Source: Endobacter medicaginis (GTDB lineage: Bacteria > Pseudomonadota > Alphaproteobacteria > Acetobacterales > Acetobacteraceae). Taken from it: a stretch of DNA of 64,000 bases. Positions 53,457 to 62,357 of this stretch are shown piece after piece. Position numbers and translations under genes: made by a program. The stretch covers positions 186,001 through 250,000 of the forward strand of contig NZ_JACHXV010000004.1 in assembly GCF_014192375.1 (NCBI RefSeq), written 5' to 3'. The notes beneath the pieces are model-generated. The model was not told where the DNA came from and did not search any database. It was given only the letters and a program-made list of their open reading frames with translations. Numbering within the stretch: position 1 is the stretch's first letter; the number at the start of each line of letters is the position of its first letter.

Positions 53457-54737
53457 ATGTCCGCCCTCCCCGACCCCGTCCTGATCCACCCCGTTGGCCG
53501 GCCGATCGTCGGCCACGCGGCGCCGCCGGGGTCGAAATCGATCACCAACCGGGTGCTGCTGCTCGCCGCCCTCGCCACGGGCCGCTCGCATCTCACCGGC
53601 GCACTCAAGAGTGACGACACCACCCATATGGCCACCGCGCTGCGGGCGATGGGCGTGCATATCGACGAGCCGGCAGCGACCGAATTCACCGTCACCGGCA
53701 GCGGCGTGCTGCGCGCACCGGCCGCACCGCTGTTTCTGGGCAATGCCGGCACCGCGATCCGCTTCCTTACCGCCGCCTGTGCCACCGCGGAGGGACCGGT
53801 CGCGCTCGATGGCGATGTGCATATGCGCCAGCGCCCGATCGGACCGCTCGTCGCAGCGCTCGACCGGCTCGGCGTGCCGGCCGAGGCGGCCACGGGCTGC
53901 CCGCCGGTGCGCGTGCAGGGTCTGGGCGCGCACGGGCTGGCCGGTGGCCGCGTCGAGATCGATGCCGGGCTGTCGAGCCAGTATGTCTCCGCCCTGCTGA
54001 TGCTCGCACCCCGTGCGCGCGCGCCGGTCGAGATCGCGCTGGTGGGCGGAGGCGACATCGGCGCACGCGGCTATGTCGAGCTCACGCTGGCGGCGATGCG
54101 TCGTTTCGGCGTGCAGGCCGAGACGGTCGACGCCGCATGCTGGCGCGTGCAGCCCGGCACCTATCACGCCGCCGACATCGCCATCGAGCCAGACGCCTCG
54201 GCCGCGACCTATCTGTGGGCCGCCGCCGCACTCACCGGCGGCACGATCGATCTCGGCCTGCGCGCGGAGGATTTCACCCAGCCCGACGCCGCCGCCCAGG
54301 CGCTGATCGCCCGCTTCCCCGAGTTGCCGCCGGTGATCGAGGGCAGCCAGATGCAGGACGCGATCCCGACGCTCGCGGTGATGGCGGCCTTCAACCGCGC
54401 TCCGGTGCGCTTCACCGGCATCGCCAATCTCCGCGTCAAGGAATGCGACCGCGTCTCGGCGCTCAATGAAGGGCTCAACCGCCTGCGGCCGGGTCTGGCG
54501 CGCGAGGCGGGCGACGATCTGCTGGTGTCAGGCGATCCCGCCCTGGCCGAACAGGTGGCGGGCGATGGCGGCGCGCGCATCGATCCGCGCCACGATCATC
54601 GCATGGCGATGAGCTTCGCCCTCGCCGGGCTGCTGATGCGCGGCGTGGCGATCGAGGATCCGGGCTGTGTCGCCAAGACCTGGCCGGGCTACTGGGACAC
54701 GCTGCGCGCGCTTGGCGTGCGGCTGTCGGCGGCCTGA
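53457..54737 (+). CDS. aroA: 3-phosphoshikimate 1-carboxyvinyltransferase (EPSP synthase)
   Basis: Sixth step of the shikimate pathway: transfers enolpyruvyl from PEP to shikimate 3-phosphate. The product is 426 aa. It has the S3P/PEP lysine in GSKSITNR (K27), LGNAGTAIRFLTAA at 94-107, EGSQMQDAIPTLAVMAAF, NLRVKECDRVSALNEGL and DHRMAMSFALAG. The otherwise conserved Pro after GTAxR is Phe103 here, which separates the protein from the E. coli-type class I sequence. It lies downstream of bfd with a 34-bp gap. Confidence 0.96.
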   Translation: MSALPDPVLIHPVGRPIVGHAAPPGSKSITNRVLLLAALATGRSHLTGALKSDDTTHMATALRAMGVHIDEPAATEFTVTGSGVLRAPAAPLFLGNAGTAIRFLTAACATAEGPVALDGDVHMRQRPIGPLVAALDRLGVPAEAATGCPPVRVQGLGAHGLAGGRVEIDAGLSSQYVSALLMLAPRARAPVEIALVGGGDIGARGYVELTLAAMRRFGVQAETVDAACWRVQPGTYHAADIAIEPDASAATYLWAAAALTGGTIDLGLRAEDFTQPDAAAQALIARFPELPPVIEGSQMQDAIPTLAVMAAFNRAPVRFTGIANLRVKECDRVSALNEGLNRLRPGLAREAGDDLLVSGDPALAEQVAGDGGARIDPRHDHRMAMSFALAGLLMRGVAIEDPGCVAKTWPGYWDTLRALGVRLSAA

Positions 54738-54747
54738 GCCTCGTCAC

Positions 54748-55638
54748 TCAGGGCTTCGCGACCGACGGGCCACGCAGCACCTCGGCGCCGTCGATGATCG
54801 CCGCCGCGAGCCGGGCCGCCGGACCCTGGAGCCGCGCGGAGCGTCCATAGACGACGAAGGCGAGTTCGGGCGGCTCCGGCAGCCCCAGCCCTTCGGGTGC
54901 CATCGTCACCCCCGCCGCCAGCACCTGACGCGACTGCAGCGAGACGCCGAGGCCGGAGCGCACCGCCGCCAGCAGCCCGGTCAGCGTGCCGGACGTCCCC
55001 GCCAGCCGCCAGCGACGGCCCGCCGTGTCGAGCGACGCGATCGCCAGCCGCCGGGTGATCGAGGCGAGATCGTCATAGACCACGATCGGCAGCGGCGCGT
55101 CGTCGGAGGGCGCGGGGCGCGGATCGCCGACCCAGACCGGCCGCTCCCGCCACAGCAGGTGCAGCCGGCTCTCTTCGGCGCCCGGCGTGGCGGCAGGGAC
55201 CTTGGCGAGTACGAGATCGAGCCGCCCGGCATCGAGCGACTGGCGCAGATGTCCCGACAGACCCACCGTCAGGTCGAGGTCGATCCAGGGCGACGCCTCG
55301 ATGAAGCGCGACAGCAGCCCCGGCAGCCGGTCCAGCGTGAGGTCTTCGGAGACGCCGAAGCGGATCCGTGCCCGGCGCTCCGAGCCCGATCGCCAGGCGC
55401 AAATGCGGGTCTCGACGTCGAGGATCTCGCGGGCGAACCCGAACAGGGTCTCGCCATCGGCGGTCGGCTGCACGTGATGGGTGTCGCGCATCAGCAGCAC
55501 CCGCCCGAGCTGCGCCTCGAGACGGGCCACATGTTGGCTCACCGTCGACTGGCGCAGGCCGAGCCGACGCGCGGCCTGCGTGAAGTGCCGGCTCTCGACG
55601 ACGGCACAGAAGGAGCGGAGCTGGACCGGGCTGAGCAT
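54748..55638 (-). CDS. LysR-family transcriptional regulator next to oxalate decarboxylase
   Basis: A 296-aa regulator with the LysR helix-turn-helix at residues 1-60 (QLRSFCAVVESRHFTQAARR, LRQSTVSQHVARLEAQLG, LLMRDTHHVQPTADG) and a C-terminal ligand-binding domain after about 90. It is divergent from the oxalate decarboxylase gene with 116 bp between the starts, where a perfect 9-bp palindrome lies. It is therefore the probable regulator of that enzyme. The inducer is unknown but oxalate is a natural candidate. Confidence 0.93.
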   Translation of the reverse strand: MLSPVQLRSFCAVVESRHFTQAARRLGLRQSTVSQHVARLEAQLGRVLLMRDTHHVQPTADGETLFGFAREILDVETRICAWRSGSERRARIRFGVSEDLTLDRLPGLLSRFIEASPWIDLDLTVGLSGHLRQSLDAGRLDLVLAKVPAATPGAEESRLHLLWRERPVWVGDPRPAPSDDAPLPIVVYDDLASITRRLAIASLDTAGRRWRLAGTSGTLTGLLAAVRSGLGVSLQSRQVLAAGVTMAPEGLGLPEPPELAFVVYGRSARLQGPAARLAAAIIDGAEVLRGPSVAKP

Positions 55639-55664
55639 CGCACCTTCGTTTCGAACGGCACGAT

Positions 55665-55685
55665 GTCATCACGAACCGTGATGAC
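55665..55685. promoter_or_regulatory. Perfect palindrome between LysR gene and oxdC
   Basis: GTCATCACG (55665-55673) and CGTGATGAC (55677-55685) form an uninterrupted 9-bp inverted repeat around AAC, 27 bp before the LysR start and 70 bp before oxdC. This is the expected size and place for a LysR-type recognition site. Confidence 0.75.
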
Positions 55686-55754
55686 AGTGAAGCGTGGATC
55701 GGCGGCGGCGGCCGGTCCACCTCCTGTTCGGGTGGACAAACTGGAGGACGACAC

Positions 55755-57041
55755 ATGAGCAGGCAGGACGATTTGCCGACACCATCGCCGTTGTCGCGCC
55801 GGGTGATGCTGGGTGCTGCGACGCTCGGTTCGGCGGGGCTCGCGGCCCGCGCCCTGGCCGCGCCACGCGGGTTCGGCAATCCCGACGCGCCGGCCGAGGG
55901 ACGCATCAATGCCGCCATCCCGGGTGCCGCGAGCAATCCGGGGCCGCAGAACCCGGCCCTTGCGGCGCAGTTTCCCAACACCGGGAACCCGCCGGCGACC
56001 GACATCAACGGGCTGCCGCAATTCTGGGCGTCGTTCAACAACGCCCATCTGCGCCAGCAGAGCGGCGGCTGGGCCCGGCAGGTCACGCAGGACGATTTCG
56101 CGATCTCGACGGAGATTTCCGGCGTCAACATGCGGCTGTCGGCCGGCGGCATCCGCGAGATGCACTGGCACCAGCAGGCGGAATGGGCGTTCGTGTCCAA
56201 CGGCACAATCCGCATCACCGTGCTCGATACGAAGGGGCGCGCGCAGGTCGCCGACGTCAATGCGGGGGGCCTGTGGTATTTTCCCGCCGGCCTGCCGCAT
56301 TCGCTTCAGGGTGTGGGGCCGGATGGCGGCGAGTTCATCCTCGCCTTCGACAACGGCCGTTCGTCGGAATTCAACACCCTGCTGCTGACCGACTGGATCG
56401 CGCATACCCCGCCGGAGGTGCTGGCGAAGAACTTCCAGGTGCCCGCGGACGCCTTCAGGAACATCCCGCTCGACAATCTGTGGATCTTCCAGGCCCCCGA
56501 GCCCGGGCCGCTGGCGTCCGACCAGCAGGAGGTGGGCGGCAGCGCCAACCTGCCCCCCGAAAGCTTCGTCTTCGACCTCTCGGGCATGAAGCCGACCAGG
56601 ACCACCGCCGGTGGCTCGGTGCGGATCGCCGATTCAGTGACCAATTTCCACGCCTCGAAGACGGTGGCGGTGGCCGAGGTGCGTCTCAGGCCCGGAGGCT
56701 TGCGCGAGATGCACTGGCACCCGAACGCCGACGAATGGCAGTACTACGTCGAGGGCCAGGCACGCATGACGGTGTTCAACACCGGGCCCAAGGCGCAGAC
56801 CGAGGATTTCCGCCCCGGCGATATCGGCTACATCCCCAAGGCGCTCGGCCACTACATCGAAAACACCGGCCCCGATGAGCTGGTGTTCCTCGAGATCTTC
56901 CGCACCGCCGAATATCAGGAGATCAGCCTCAACGACTGGCTGACACGCACGCCGAAAGCCATGGTGCAGGCCACGCTCAACATCTCGGCCGACACCATCG
57001 CGCGCTTCCCGCGAGGCATCCCTGACGTGCTGCCCGGATAG
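55755..57041 (+). CDS. oxdC: Oxalate decarboxylase, Tat-exported bicupin
   Basis: Converts oxalate to formate and CO2 with Mn, consuming a proton. The product is 428 aa: a twin-arginine signal (SRRVMLGAATLGSAGLAARALA, R15-R16), then two cupin domains. Mn ligands are visible in both: H137, H139, E143, H182 in the first; H320, H322, E327, H366 in the second. The lid loop reads SEFNT at 204-208 in place of the Bacillus SENST, retaining the Glu thought to act as proton donor. Export to the periplasm is expected. Neighbours are a divergent LysR gene and a lipase-like gene downstream. Confidence 0.93.
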   Translation: MSRQDDLPTPSPLSRRVMLGAATLGSAGLAARALAAPRGFGNPDAPAEGRINAAIPGAASNPGPQNPALAAQFPNTGNPPATDINGLPQFWASFNNAHLRQQSGGWARQVTQDDFAISTEISGVNMRLSAGGIREMHWHQQAEWAFVSNGTIRITVLDTKGRAQVADVNAGGLWYFPAGLPHSLQGVGPDGGEFILAFDNGRSSEFNTLLLTDWIAHTPPEVLAKNFQVPADAFRNIPLDNLWIFQAPEPGPLASDQQEVGGSANLPPESFVFDLSGMKPTRTTAGGSVRIADSVTNFHASKTVAVAEVRLRPGGLREMHWHPNADEWQYYVEGQARMTVFNTGPKAQTEDFRPGDIGYIPKALGHYIENTGPDELVFLEIFRTAEYQEISLNDWLTRTPKAMVQATLNISADTIARFPRGIPDVLPG

Positions 57042-57164
57042 GTCGCGCCGCCCGGCGGAGGAGGCGACGTCGACCGGCGAGGATTGACCTGTACACGTTT
57101 TACTCGTGCAATGGTCTCGCCCTTTACGGGCCCACATAAAAAAGCACGCACCGGGAGACTTCCA

Positions 57165-58241
57165 ATGAGCGCGACCCATCTCTCCGGGCAGGACACCCTG
57201 CTCGGCCGGAGTCAGGACGTATTCAGGCCTGCCGCACAGAATTCGACAACCACCTCGACGACAGCAGGCATGCAGGCGTTCAACCATGACGGTCTGGGAT
57301 TCCTGACCGCGCAGACCGCGATCCCCGTCAGTCCGCTGACGCCGACCGTCACCGAGTTCCTCAATGCCGCGATCAGCGAATATGTCATCGGCGGCGTGCC
57401 GGCGGGGATGACGCCGTTCACCGTCGGCGGCCAGCAGATGACCTACTACGACACGCTGACCGGCGCGGTGGCCCATGCCTGGGTGAGCGCCGAACATCAG
57501 GTCGTGATCTCCTATGCCGGCACCACCGGCGGCGAGAATCTGCTGCTCAATCCGCTGCTGACGGCCGGCGGGCTCATCAGCGACCTGCAGATCTACAGCC
57601 AGCAGGTCTCGACCGCCCAGACCGAGTCGCTTGCCTTCGCGAGATCGGTCATCGCGGCGGCGAACGCGCAGGGCTATGCGAACAGCCAGATCTTCGTCAC
57701 CGGCCATTCGCTCGGCGGCATCGAGGCCTCCTACGTCGCCCAGCAGACCGGGCTCGGTGGCATCGCCTTCGAGGCAACCGGCATTCCCGCCGCCAGCGGT
57801 GCGGTCGGCAAGGGGACGAACTTCGTCTCCGTGGTCACCGACGGCGATCCGGTCGGCAATTACAGCACCGACATCCAGGGCGAGCAGCCCTTCGCGCCAG
57901 CCTATGTGCCGACCTCACAGGGCGGTGGCAGCTACGCGCATTACGGCACGATCCTGCAGATCGGCAGTGCCGCCGACCAGGCGGCGCTGACGACGGCCGC
58001 AACCCTCACCACCAACCTGCTGACCTCCGTGGTGGGCGTGGCCGATCTGGTGTCGCTGATCGCCGAGTTCCATCTGCCGAAAAGCCTCTATACCGACCTC
58101 GACGTGACCGCGACCGGCAACCTGCTCGCGACCCTGCCGAGCAATATCGGGGTCGCCCATGGCGCGGTGCTGCCGGTCTCGGGCGATACGATCGGGCAGT
58201 TGCAGGCCTATATCTCGACCCACGCCACCACGACGGCCTGA
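57165..58241 (+). CDS. Lipase-like alpha/beta hydrolase, function unknown
   Basis: A 358-aa protein without a classical signal peptide. It holds the nucleophile elbow GHSLGGIEASYVAQQ, and FVSVVTDGDPVGNYSTD with an Asp suited to the triad. The sequence is rich in Thr, Gly, Ala and Asn, as in type I-secreted proteins, and ends TTA. A catalytic His may lie near YAHYGTILQ. The ATG at 57165 has GGGAG upstream; the open frame starts at 57084. No secretion genes are nearby. Substrate unknown; likely esterase or lipase. Confidence 0.7.
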   Translation: MSATHLSGQDTLLGRSQDVFRPAAQNSTTTSTTAGMQAFNHDGLGFLTAQTAIPVSPLTPTVTEFLNAAISEYVIGGVPAGMTPFTVGGQQMTYYDTLTGAVAHAWVSAEHQVVISYAGTTGGENLLLNPLLTAGGLISDLQIYSQQVSTAQTESLAFARSVIAAANAQGYANSQIFVTGHSLGGIEASYVAQQTGLGGIAFEATGIPAASGAVGKGTNFVSVVTDGDPVGNYSTDIQGEQPFAPAYVPTSQGGGSYAHYGTILQIGSAADQAALTTAATLTTNLLTSVVGVADLVSLIAEFHLPKSLYTDLDVTATGNLLATLPSNIGVAHGAVLPVSGDTIGQLQAYISTHATTTA

Positions 58242-58282
58242 TCGCGTCACCCGCCTTCCCGGCATGGCGCGACGTTGCTAGA

Positions 58283-58780
58283 ATGTTCACCATGCCGGTC
58301 ACGCTCAGCCTGCCCGAGAACCAGCTCGCCATCCGCAGGGCCGCCGATCGGTTCTGCGCGCTCTCCGGTTGGTCGGTGCTGCACGAGATGGCGCTCGCCA
58401 ACGGCCGACGCGCCGACATCCTTGCCCTGCGTCCCGATGGCGGCTTCGTCTGCATCGAGGTCAAGTCCGGCCCGCGCGACTTCCTGCTCGACGTCAAATG
58501 GCCCGACTACCGCGACTATTGCGACGAGCTGTATTTTGCCGTCGATACCGACTTCCCCGCCGGGCTGATCCCCGAGAGCGCCGGCCTGATCGTCGCCTGC
58601 ACCCGCGACAACCACCCCGAGCCGGCCGAGCTGGTCCGCCCTGCCCTGCCCCATCCCCTGCCCGCCCCGCGTCGTCGCGCCCTGACGCATCGTTTCGCCA
58701 TGGCGGCGGCCCAGCGCCTCGCCTTGCTCGAGGACCCCGCCATCACCGCCTCGCTCCGCGCCGCGCTCCGCGTCGAGTAG
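58283..58780 (+). CDS. mmcB: MmcB-family DNA repair protein
   Basis: A 165-aa protein of the MmcB family, which in Caulobacter is an SOS-linked factor with a PD-(D/E)XK nuclease-like fold. It shows RRADILALRPDGGFVCIEVKSGPRDFLLDVKWPDYRDYCDELYFAV, with the D..EVK-type active site, and FPAGLIPESAGLIVA. Length and motifs match. It lies between the lipase-like gene and an inositol-monophosphatase-like gene in the same direction. Confidence 0.9.
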   Translation: MFTMPVTLSLPENQLAIRRAADRFCALSGWSVLHEMALANGRRADILALRPDGGFVCIEVKSGPRDFLLDVKWPDYRDYCDELYFAVDTDFPAGLIPESAGLIVACTRDNHPEPAELVRPALPHPLPAPRRRALTHRFAMAAAQRLALLEDPAITASLRAALRVE

Positions 58781-58818
58781 GCAGGGGCGCTGCCGACAGC
58801 GACGGAGGAGTACAGACG

Positions 58819-59658
58819 ATGAGTGACGCATTACGGCGGCGGCTCGAGACGGGAGCTGCCGTGGTGGCCGAGGGGGCTGCGCTGGCGATGCGGATGCGCC
58901 CGCCGCCGGGCGGACCGAGCGGCACGCTGAAGAGCGCGCAGGATTACCTGACCGAGGCGGATGGCGCCGTCGAGGCGCTGATCGGAGCGCGGCTGGCCGA
59001 GCTGTTCCCCGCGGACGGATTCCAGGGCGAGGAAGGCGGACGCCAGCGCACCGGCACCCTGCGCTGGGTGGTCGACCCGATCGACGGCACCTCGAATTAT
59101 GCGCGCGGGCGCGAGCGCTGGTGCGTGTCGCTGGGGCTGCTGGAAGGCGATGTGCCGGTGGCAGGGATCGTGGTGGCCCCTGTGCTGGACGAGACCTGGC
59201 TGGCGCTGCGCGGGGCCGGGGTGACGCTGAACGGGGTGGCGGTGCGGGCGGCGCCGACGCGGTCGCTGGACACCGCGATGATCGAGGTCGGCTGGGGCTC
59301 GAAACAGCCACCCGAAGCGTTCCCCCGCTTCATGGCGGCGATCCGGGCCGAGGGCGCGATGCCGCGATCGGGCGGTTCGGGCACGCTCGGACTGGCGGAT
59401 GTCGCGGCCGGCCGGTCGGACGGCTATGTCGAGGCCTATATCAACCTGTGGGACGTGGCGGCCGCGCTCTGCCTGCTGGAGGAGGCGGGCGCGGTGGTGT
59501 CGCCATTCCTGCGCGATGGCGGGCTGGAGCGCGGCATCCCGATCCTCGCCGCAGCACCCGGCGTGGCGGAGCGGCTGTCGGAGATCACCGGCATCGACCT
59601 TGGCATCGACCTTGGCATCGACCTTGGCGGTCGGGTTGCGCAGATGCCGCGCTTCTGA
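58819..59658 (+). CDS. Inositol-monophosphatase-family phosphatase
   Basis: A 279-aa Mg-dependent phosphatase. It has FQGEEGGRQ (metal Glu), WVVDPIDGTSNYARGRERWCVSLGLL (DPIDGT core) and YINLWDVAAALCLLEEAGAVVS (WDVAA motif), the three signatures of the IMPase/CysQ/HisN superfamily. The substrate is not fixed: inositol phosphate, histidinol phosphate or PAP are all possible. Near the C-terminus three exact copies of a 12-bp unit give GIDL three times. The ATG at 58819 follows GGAGGAG. Confidence 0.9.
   Translation: MSDALRRRLETGAAVVAEGAALAMRMRPPPGGPSGTLKSAQDYLTEADGAVEALIGARLAELFPADGFQGEEGGRQRTGTLRWVVDPIDGTSNYARGRERWCVSLGLLEGDVPVAGIVVAPVLDETWLALRGAGVTLNGVAVRAAPTRSLDTAMIEVGWGSKQPPEAFPRFMAAIRAEGAMPRSGGSGTLGLADVAAGRSDGYVEAYINLWDVAAALCLLEEAGAVVSPFLRDGGLERGIPILAAAPGVAERLSEITGIDLGIDLGIDLGGRVAQMPRF
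59590..59625. repeat. In-frame 12-bp tandem repeat, 3 copies
   Basis: Three exact copies of GGCATCGACCTT code Gly-Ile-Asp-Leu three times near the end of the phosphatase. Being a multiple of three, copy-number change would alter length without frameshift. Confidence 0.95.
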
Positions 59659-59718
59659 CTCAATCACCGCCCAGTTTGGCATCGCCCAATCCGCGGCCCC
59701 GACAGGAGACAGATCGCC

Positions 59719-60552
59719 ATGAGACCTAATCTGAAACGGGGCCTGCGCCTTGCCTGCGCGGCGGGGATCGCCGCGACGCTCGCCGCCTGCCAGGACACCA
59801 CGCGCTCGACGCAGGAACTGCAAGGCGAGGCGCAGCAGCTCGTCGACCGCTCGACGCTGACCGTGCAGGACATCCTCGCCTACAACCAGAACGGCGGCGA
59901 GGCGCAGCGCTTCCTGCGCAATGCCAAGGCGGTTCTGGTGTGTCCGAGCATCTTCAAGATGGGCTTCGTGATCGGCGGCTCCGGCGGCGGCTGCACGCTG
60001 CTGGCGCGCGGCGGGCGCGGCTCGTGGTCGGCGCCGGCCTTCTACCACATGGGCTCGGGCAGCGTCGGTGCCCAGGTCGGCATCCAGGATGCGGAGCTGG
60101 TGCTGTTCATCCTTACCCAGAAGGGGCTGCGGGCGATCGAGGACAGCCAGTTCAAGTTCGGCGGCGATGCGTCGATCTCGATCGCGACGATGGGCGCCGG
60201 CATGGAGGGTGCGACCACCGCCGCGCTGCGCGCCGACATCGTCGCGGTGTCGAAATCCAAGGGGCTGTATGCCGGGCTGTCGCTCCAGGGGAGCATCCTG
60301 AGCTCGAACAGCGACTACAACCGCGCCTATTACAACCAGCCGGTGGGCGCGGTGGACATCGTCGAGGCGATGCGGGTCAATAATCCGGGCGCGGACCCGC
60401 TGCGCTCGGCGCTGATGAAATTCGATTCGGTGGCGCCGCCGAGCTACCGGCCCGCGGCGGGCTCAGGCGCGGCCACGGATGGCGGCCAGCCGATGCAGCT
60501 GGCACCGCGCGGCAGCGTGCAGACCCAATCCCTCGCACCGCTGCACCGGTAG
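59719..60552 (+). CDS. SYLF-domain lipoprotein (YSC84-like)
   Basis: A 277-aa lipid-binding SYLF (DUF500) protein with a lipobox (LAAC, Cys at about 24) after a hydrophobic signal, so probably anchored in a membrane. The body has FLRNAKAVLVCPSIFKMGFVIGGSGGGCTLLARGG, GSVGAQVGIQDAELVLFILTQKG and GLYAGLSLQGSILSSN, all SYLF features. Function in bacteria is unknown; eukaryotic members bind phosphoinositides. A terminator follows directly after the stop. Confidence 0.9.
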   Translation: MRPNLKRGLRLACAAGIAATLAACQDTTRSTQELQGEAQQLVDRSTLTVQDILAYNQNGGEAQRFLRNAKAVLVCPSIFKMGFVIGGSGGGCTLLARGGRGSWSAPAFYHMGSGSVGAQVGIQDAELVLFILTQKGLRAIEDSQFKFGGDASISIATMGAGMEGATTAALRADIVAVSKSKGLYAGLSLQGSILSSNSDYNRAYYNQPVGAVDIVEAMRVNNPGADPLRSALMKFDSVAPPSYRPAAGSGAATDGGQPMQLAPRGSVQTQSLAPLHR

Positions 60553-60562
60553 GACAAAGGAT

Positions 60563-60586
60563 AACCCCCGGCGCGCCGGGGGTTTT
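60563..60586. terminator. Bidirectional terminator-like palindrome
   Basis: AACCCCCGGCGCGCCGGGGGTT is a long perfect palindrome followed by TT, 10 bp after the SYLF stop and 19 bp after the end of the convergent TPR gene, so it can end both transcripts. Confidence 0.85.
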
Positions 60587-60604
60587 CCATGCTTCGCGCC
60601 TCGG

Positions 60605-61846
60605 TCAGTGCGTCTTGAGATACAGCACCCAAAGCCGCGACAGGCGCGATTCCGGGGTGCCAGGAGTGACGCTCTTGAACGTCGCCACCGCATCGGCCTT
60701 CTTGCCGGCCTTCATCTGCGCATAGCCGAGATCGAGCTTCGCCTGGTCGGGGAAGCGCAGGCCGCCCTTGGCGATCCCCTGCTGGATGAGGGCGATGCCC
60801 TTGTCGGAATTGCCCAGCGAGGCCTCGGTGATGCCGTCATCGACGAGATCGGAACCATCCTTCTCGTTCGCTGCCGCGGCCTCGTCCTTGGGCAGCGAGG
60901 CGGTCTTGGCCGCGATGCGCTTGTCGATCAGCGCGGCAAGGCGCTGCTCACGGGCGGCGTCGGCCTTGCCCATCACCCCGGCCGAGGTGCCGGCGGCCAT
61001 GATCGACTTGCCCTCGCCGAGCGCGCCGTCCTGCACGGCGGATTCGGTCGCATCCATATAGGCCGCCTCGTCGCCGAGCAGGCCGAGGGCGAGCTGGAGG
61101 CGCTGGAGCTCGAACGACAGATGCGCCGGGAAGGACGGATCGGTCTGGATGCCGTGCACGAGGTTCTGCCAGTAATCGGGCTTGGGATAGTAGGTGACCA
61201 GCAGCTCCAGCGTATGGGTGAAGCCGGCGGTGTCGTTCATCGCGCGCTGGCAGGCGGACAGCAGCTGGAGCTGCTCCTCGGCCGGCTTGCCGCCGGCCTT
61301 CACGGTCTGATCGATCTGCGCCTGCTGCAGCTTCGCCGCGTTGGCGTAGTCCTTTTTTTCGTAATACGCCTGGATCTTCAGACGGGTGGTCTGCGGGTTC
61401 GGCCCCGCGAGCTTGGTGTAGCGGTCGAGCCAGGTGATGGCGCGGTCGTAGTCATGCGCCGAATAGGCCATCGAGGCGATCGCCAGCGTCATCTGCGCCT
61501 GCTGTGCGGACGACAGCTTGCCCGACGCGATCAGCTTCTCGTAGGCATTGGCCGCGGTCTTGGTGTCGCCCGCCTGCTGGGCGATGGCACCGCGCATCTC
61601 GGTGATGATGAAGTCTTCATAGGACGACTTGCCACCGACCGCGTCGGCCTCGTTCACATCCGCCTGGGCCTTGGCATAGTTGTGCCGGGCGAGCTCGGCC
61701 TTGGCGGCAGCGAGCGGCTTGCCGACCGCCGGTCGCAGGTCTTCGGCATTCGCGCCCCCCGCACCGACCCCGGCCACGACCCCGCAGGCCAGCATCGCCG
61801 CACTGCCGAGAAGGATGCGCCGGAATGCGAAAGAGACAGACATCAT
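60605..61846 (-). CDS. Exported tetratricopeptide-repeat protein of the TonB operon
   Basis: A 413-aa protein with a signal segment (ILLGSAAMLACGVVAGVGAGGANA, cleaved before EDLRP) and helical repeats of TPR/Sel1-like length (AAKAELARHNYAKAQADVNEA, DTKTAANAYEKLIASGKL, SAHDYDRAITWLDRYTKL, KKDYANAAKLQQAQID). The last gene of a tonB-exbB-exbD-exbD set on the minus strand; it begins three bases after the second exbD stop. Its place suggests a periplasmic scaffold for the energy-transducing complex, but that is inference. GTG 61849 and ATG 61843 are alternative starts. Confidence 0.82.
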   Translation of the reverse strand: MMSVSFAFRRILLGSAAMLACGVVAGVGAGGANAEDLRPAVGKPLAAAKAELARHNYAKAQADVNEADAVGGKSSYEDFIITEMRGAIAQQAGDTKTAANAYEKLIASGKLSSAQQAQMTLAIASMAYSAHDYDRAITWLDRYTKLAGPNPQTTRLKIQAYYEKKDYANAAKLQQAQIDQTVKAGGKPAEEQLQLLSACQRAMNDTAGFTHTLELLVTYYPKPDYWQNLVHGIQTDPSFPAHLSFELQRLQLALGLLGDEAAYMDATESAVQDGALGEGKSIMAAGTSAGVMGKADAAREQRLAALIDKRIAAKTASLPKDEAAAANEKDGSDLVDDGITEASLGNSDKGIALIQQGIAKGGLRFPDQAKLDLGYAQMKAGKKADAVATFKSVTPGTPESRLSRLWVLYLKTH

Positions 61847-61849
61847 CAC

Positions 61850-62287
61850 TCAGTTGTTTCCCATATACTGTTCGTTGCCGACGATGCCGAGCTTGTCGAC
61901 ACCGACGCGCTGCGCATCCGCCATCACGTGGGCGACAACGTCGTAGGAGGCCAGCTTGTTCGGCCGCACATGCACTTCCGGCTGATCCTGCTGGGCCACC
62001 ACGTTGCGGAAATGCGCGATCAGGTCGTTCTCGTTGCCGATCGCCGTCCCGTCCCACAGGATCGAGCCGTCGAAATCGATATCGATGGTCACCACGGTCG
62101 GCTGCACCAGCGGCGGCGGCGGGTTGCCCTGCGGCAGGTCGATGTTCACCGAATGCGTCTGCATCGGAATGGTGATGATGAGCATGATCAGCAGCACCAG
62201 CATCACGTCGATCAGCGGCGTGGTGTTGATGTCGAGCATCGGCTCTTCGTTGTCGCCGGCCGAGCCGGATCCGACAGTCATGGCCAT
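61850..62287 (-). CDS. exbD: ExbD/TolR proton-channel subunit (copy 2)
   Basis: A 145-aa inner-membrane protein. The N-terminal helix has the essential aspartate of the proton path in INTTPLIDVMLVLLIMLIITI, with the conserved MLDINTTPLIDVMLVLL pattern, then a periplasmic domain with RPNKLASYDVVAHVM. It lies 70 bp after the first exbD. Two different ExbD copies in one operon suggest a mixed or specialised ExbB-ExbD motor. Confidence 0.94.
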   Translation of the reverse strand: MAMTVGSGSAGDNEEPMLDINTTPLIDVMLVLLIMLIITIPMQTHSVNIDLPQGNPPPPLVQPTVVTIDIDFDGSILWDGTAIGNENDLIAHFRNVVAQQDQPEVHVRPNKLASYDVVAHVMADAQRVGVDKLGIVGNEQYMGNN

Positions 62288-62357
62288 GGCGTTGTGCCTC
62301 CGCGGTCACATCGGCGAGGCACCGGAAGGAATCGCGTCCTTCCGGTGCGTCGTGGTT

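Noticed and set aside
57084-57112. TTGACC-N17-TGCAAT before the lipase-like gene
   Set aside because: The -10 element is a weak match and no other evidence supports it.
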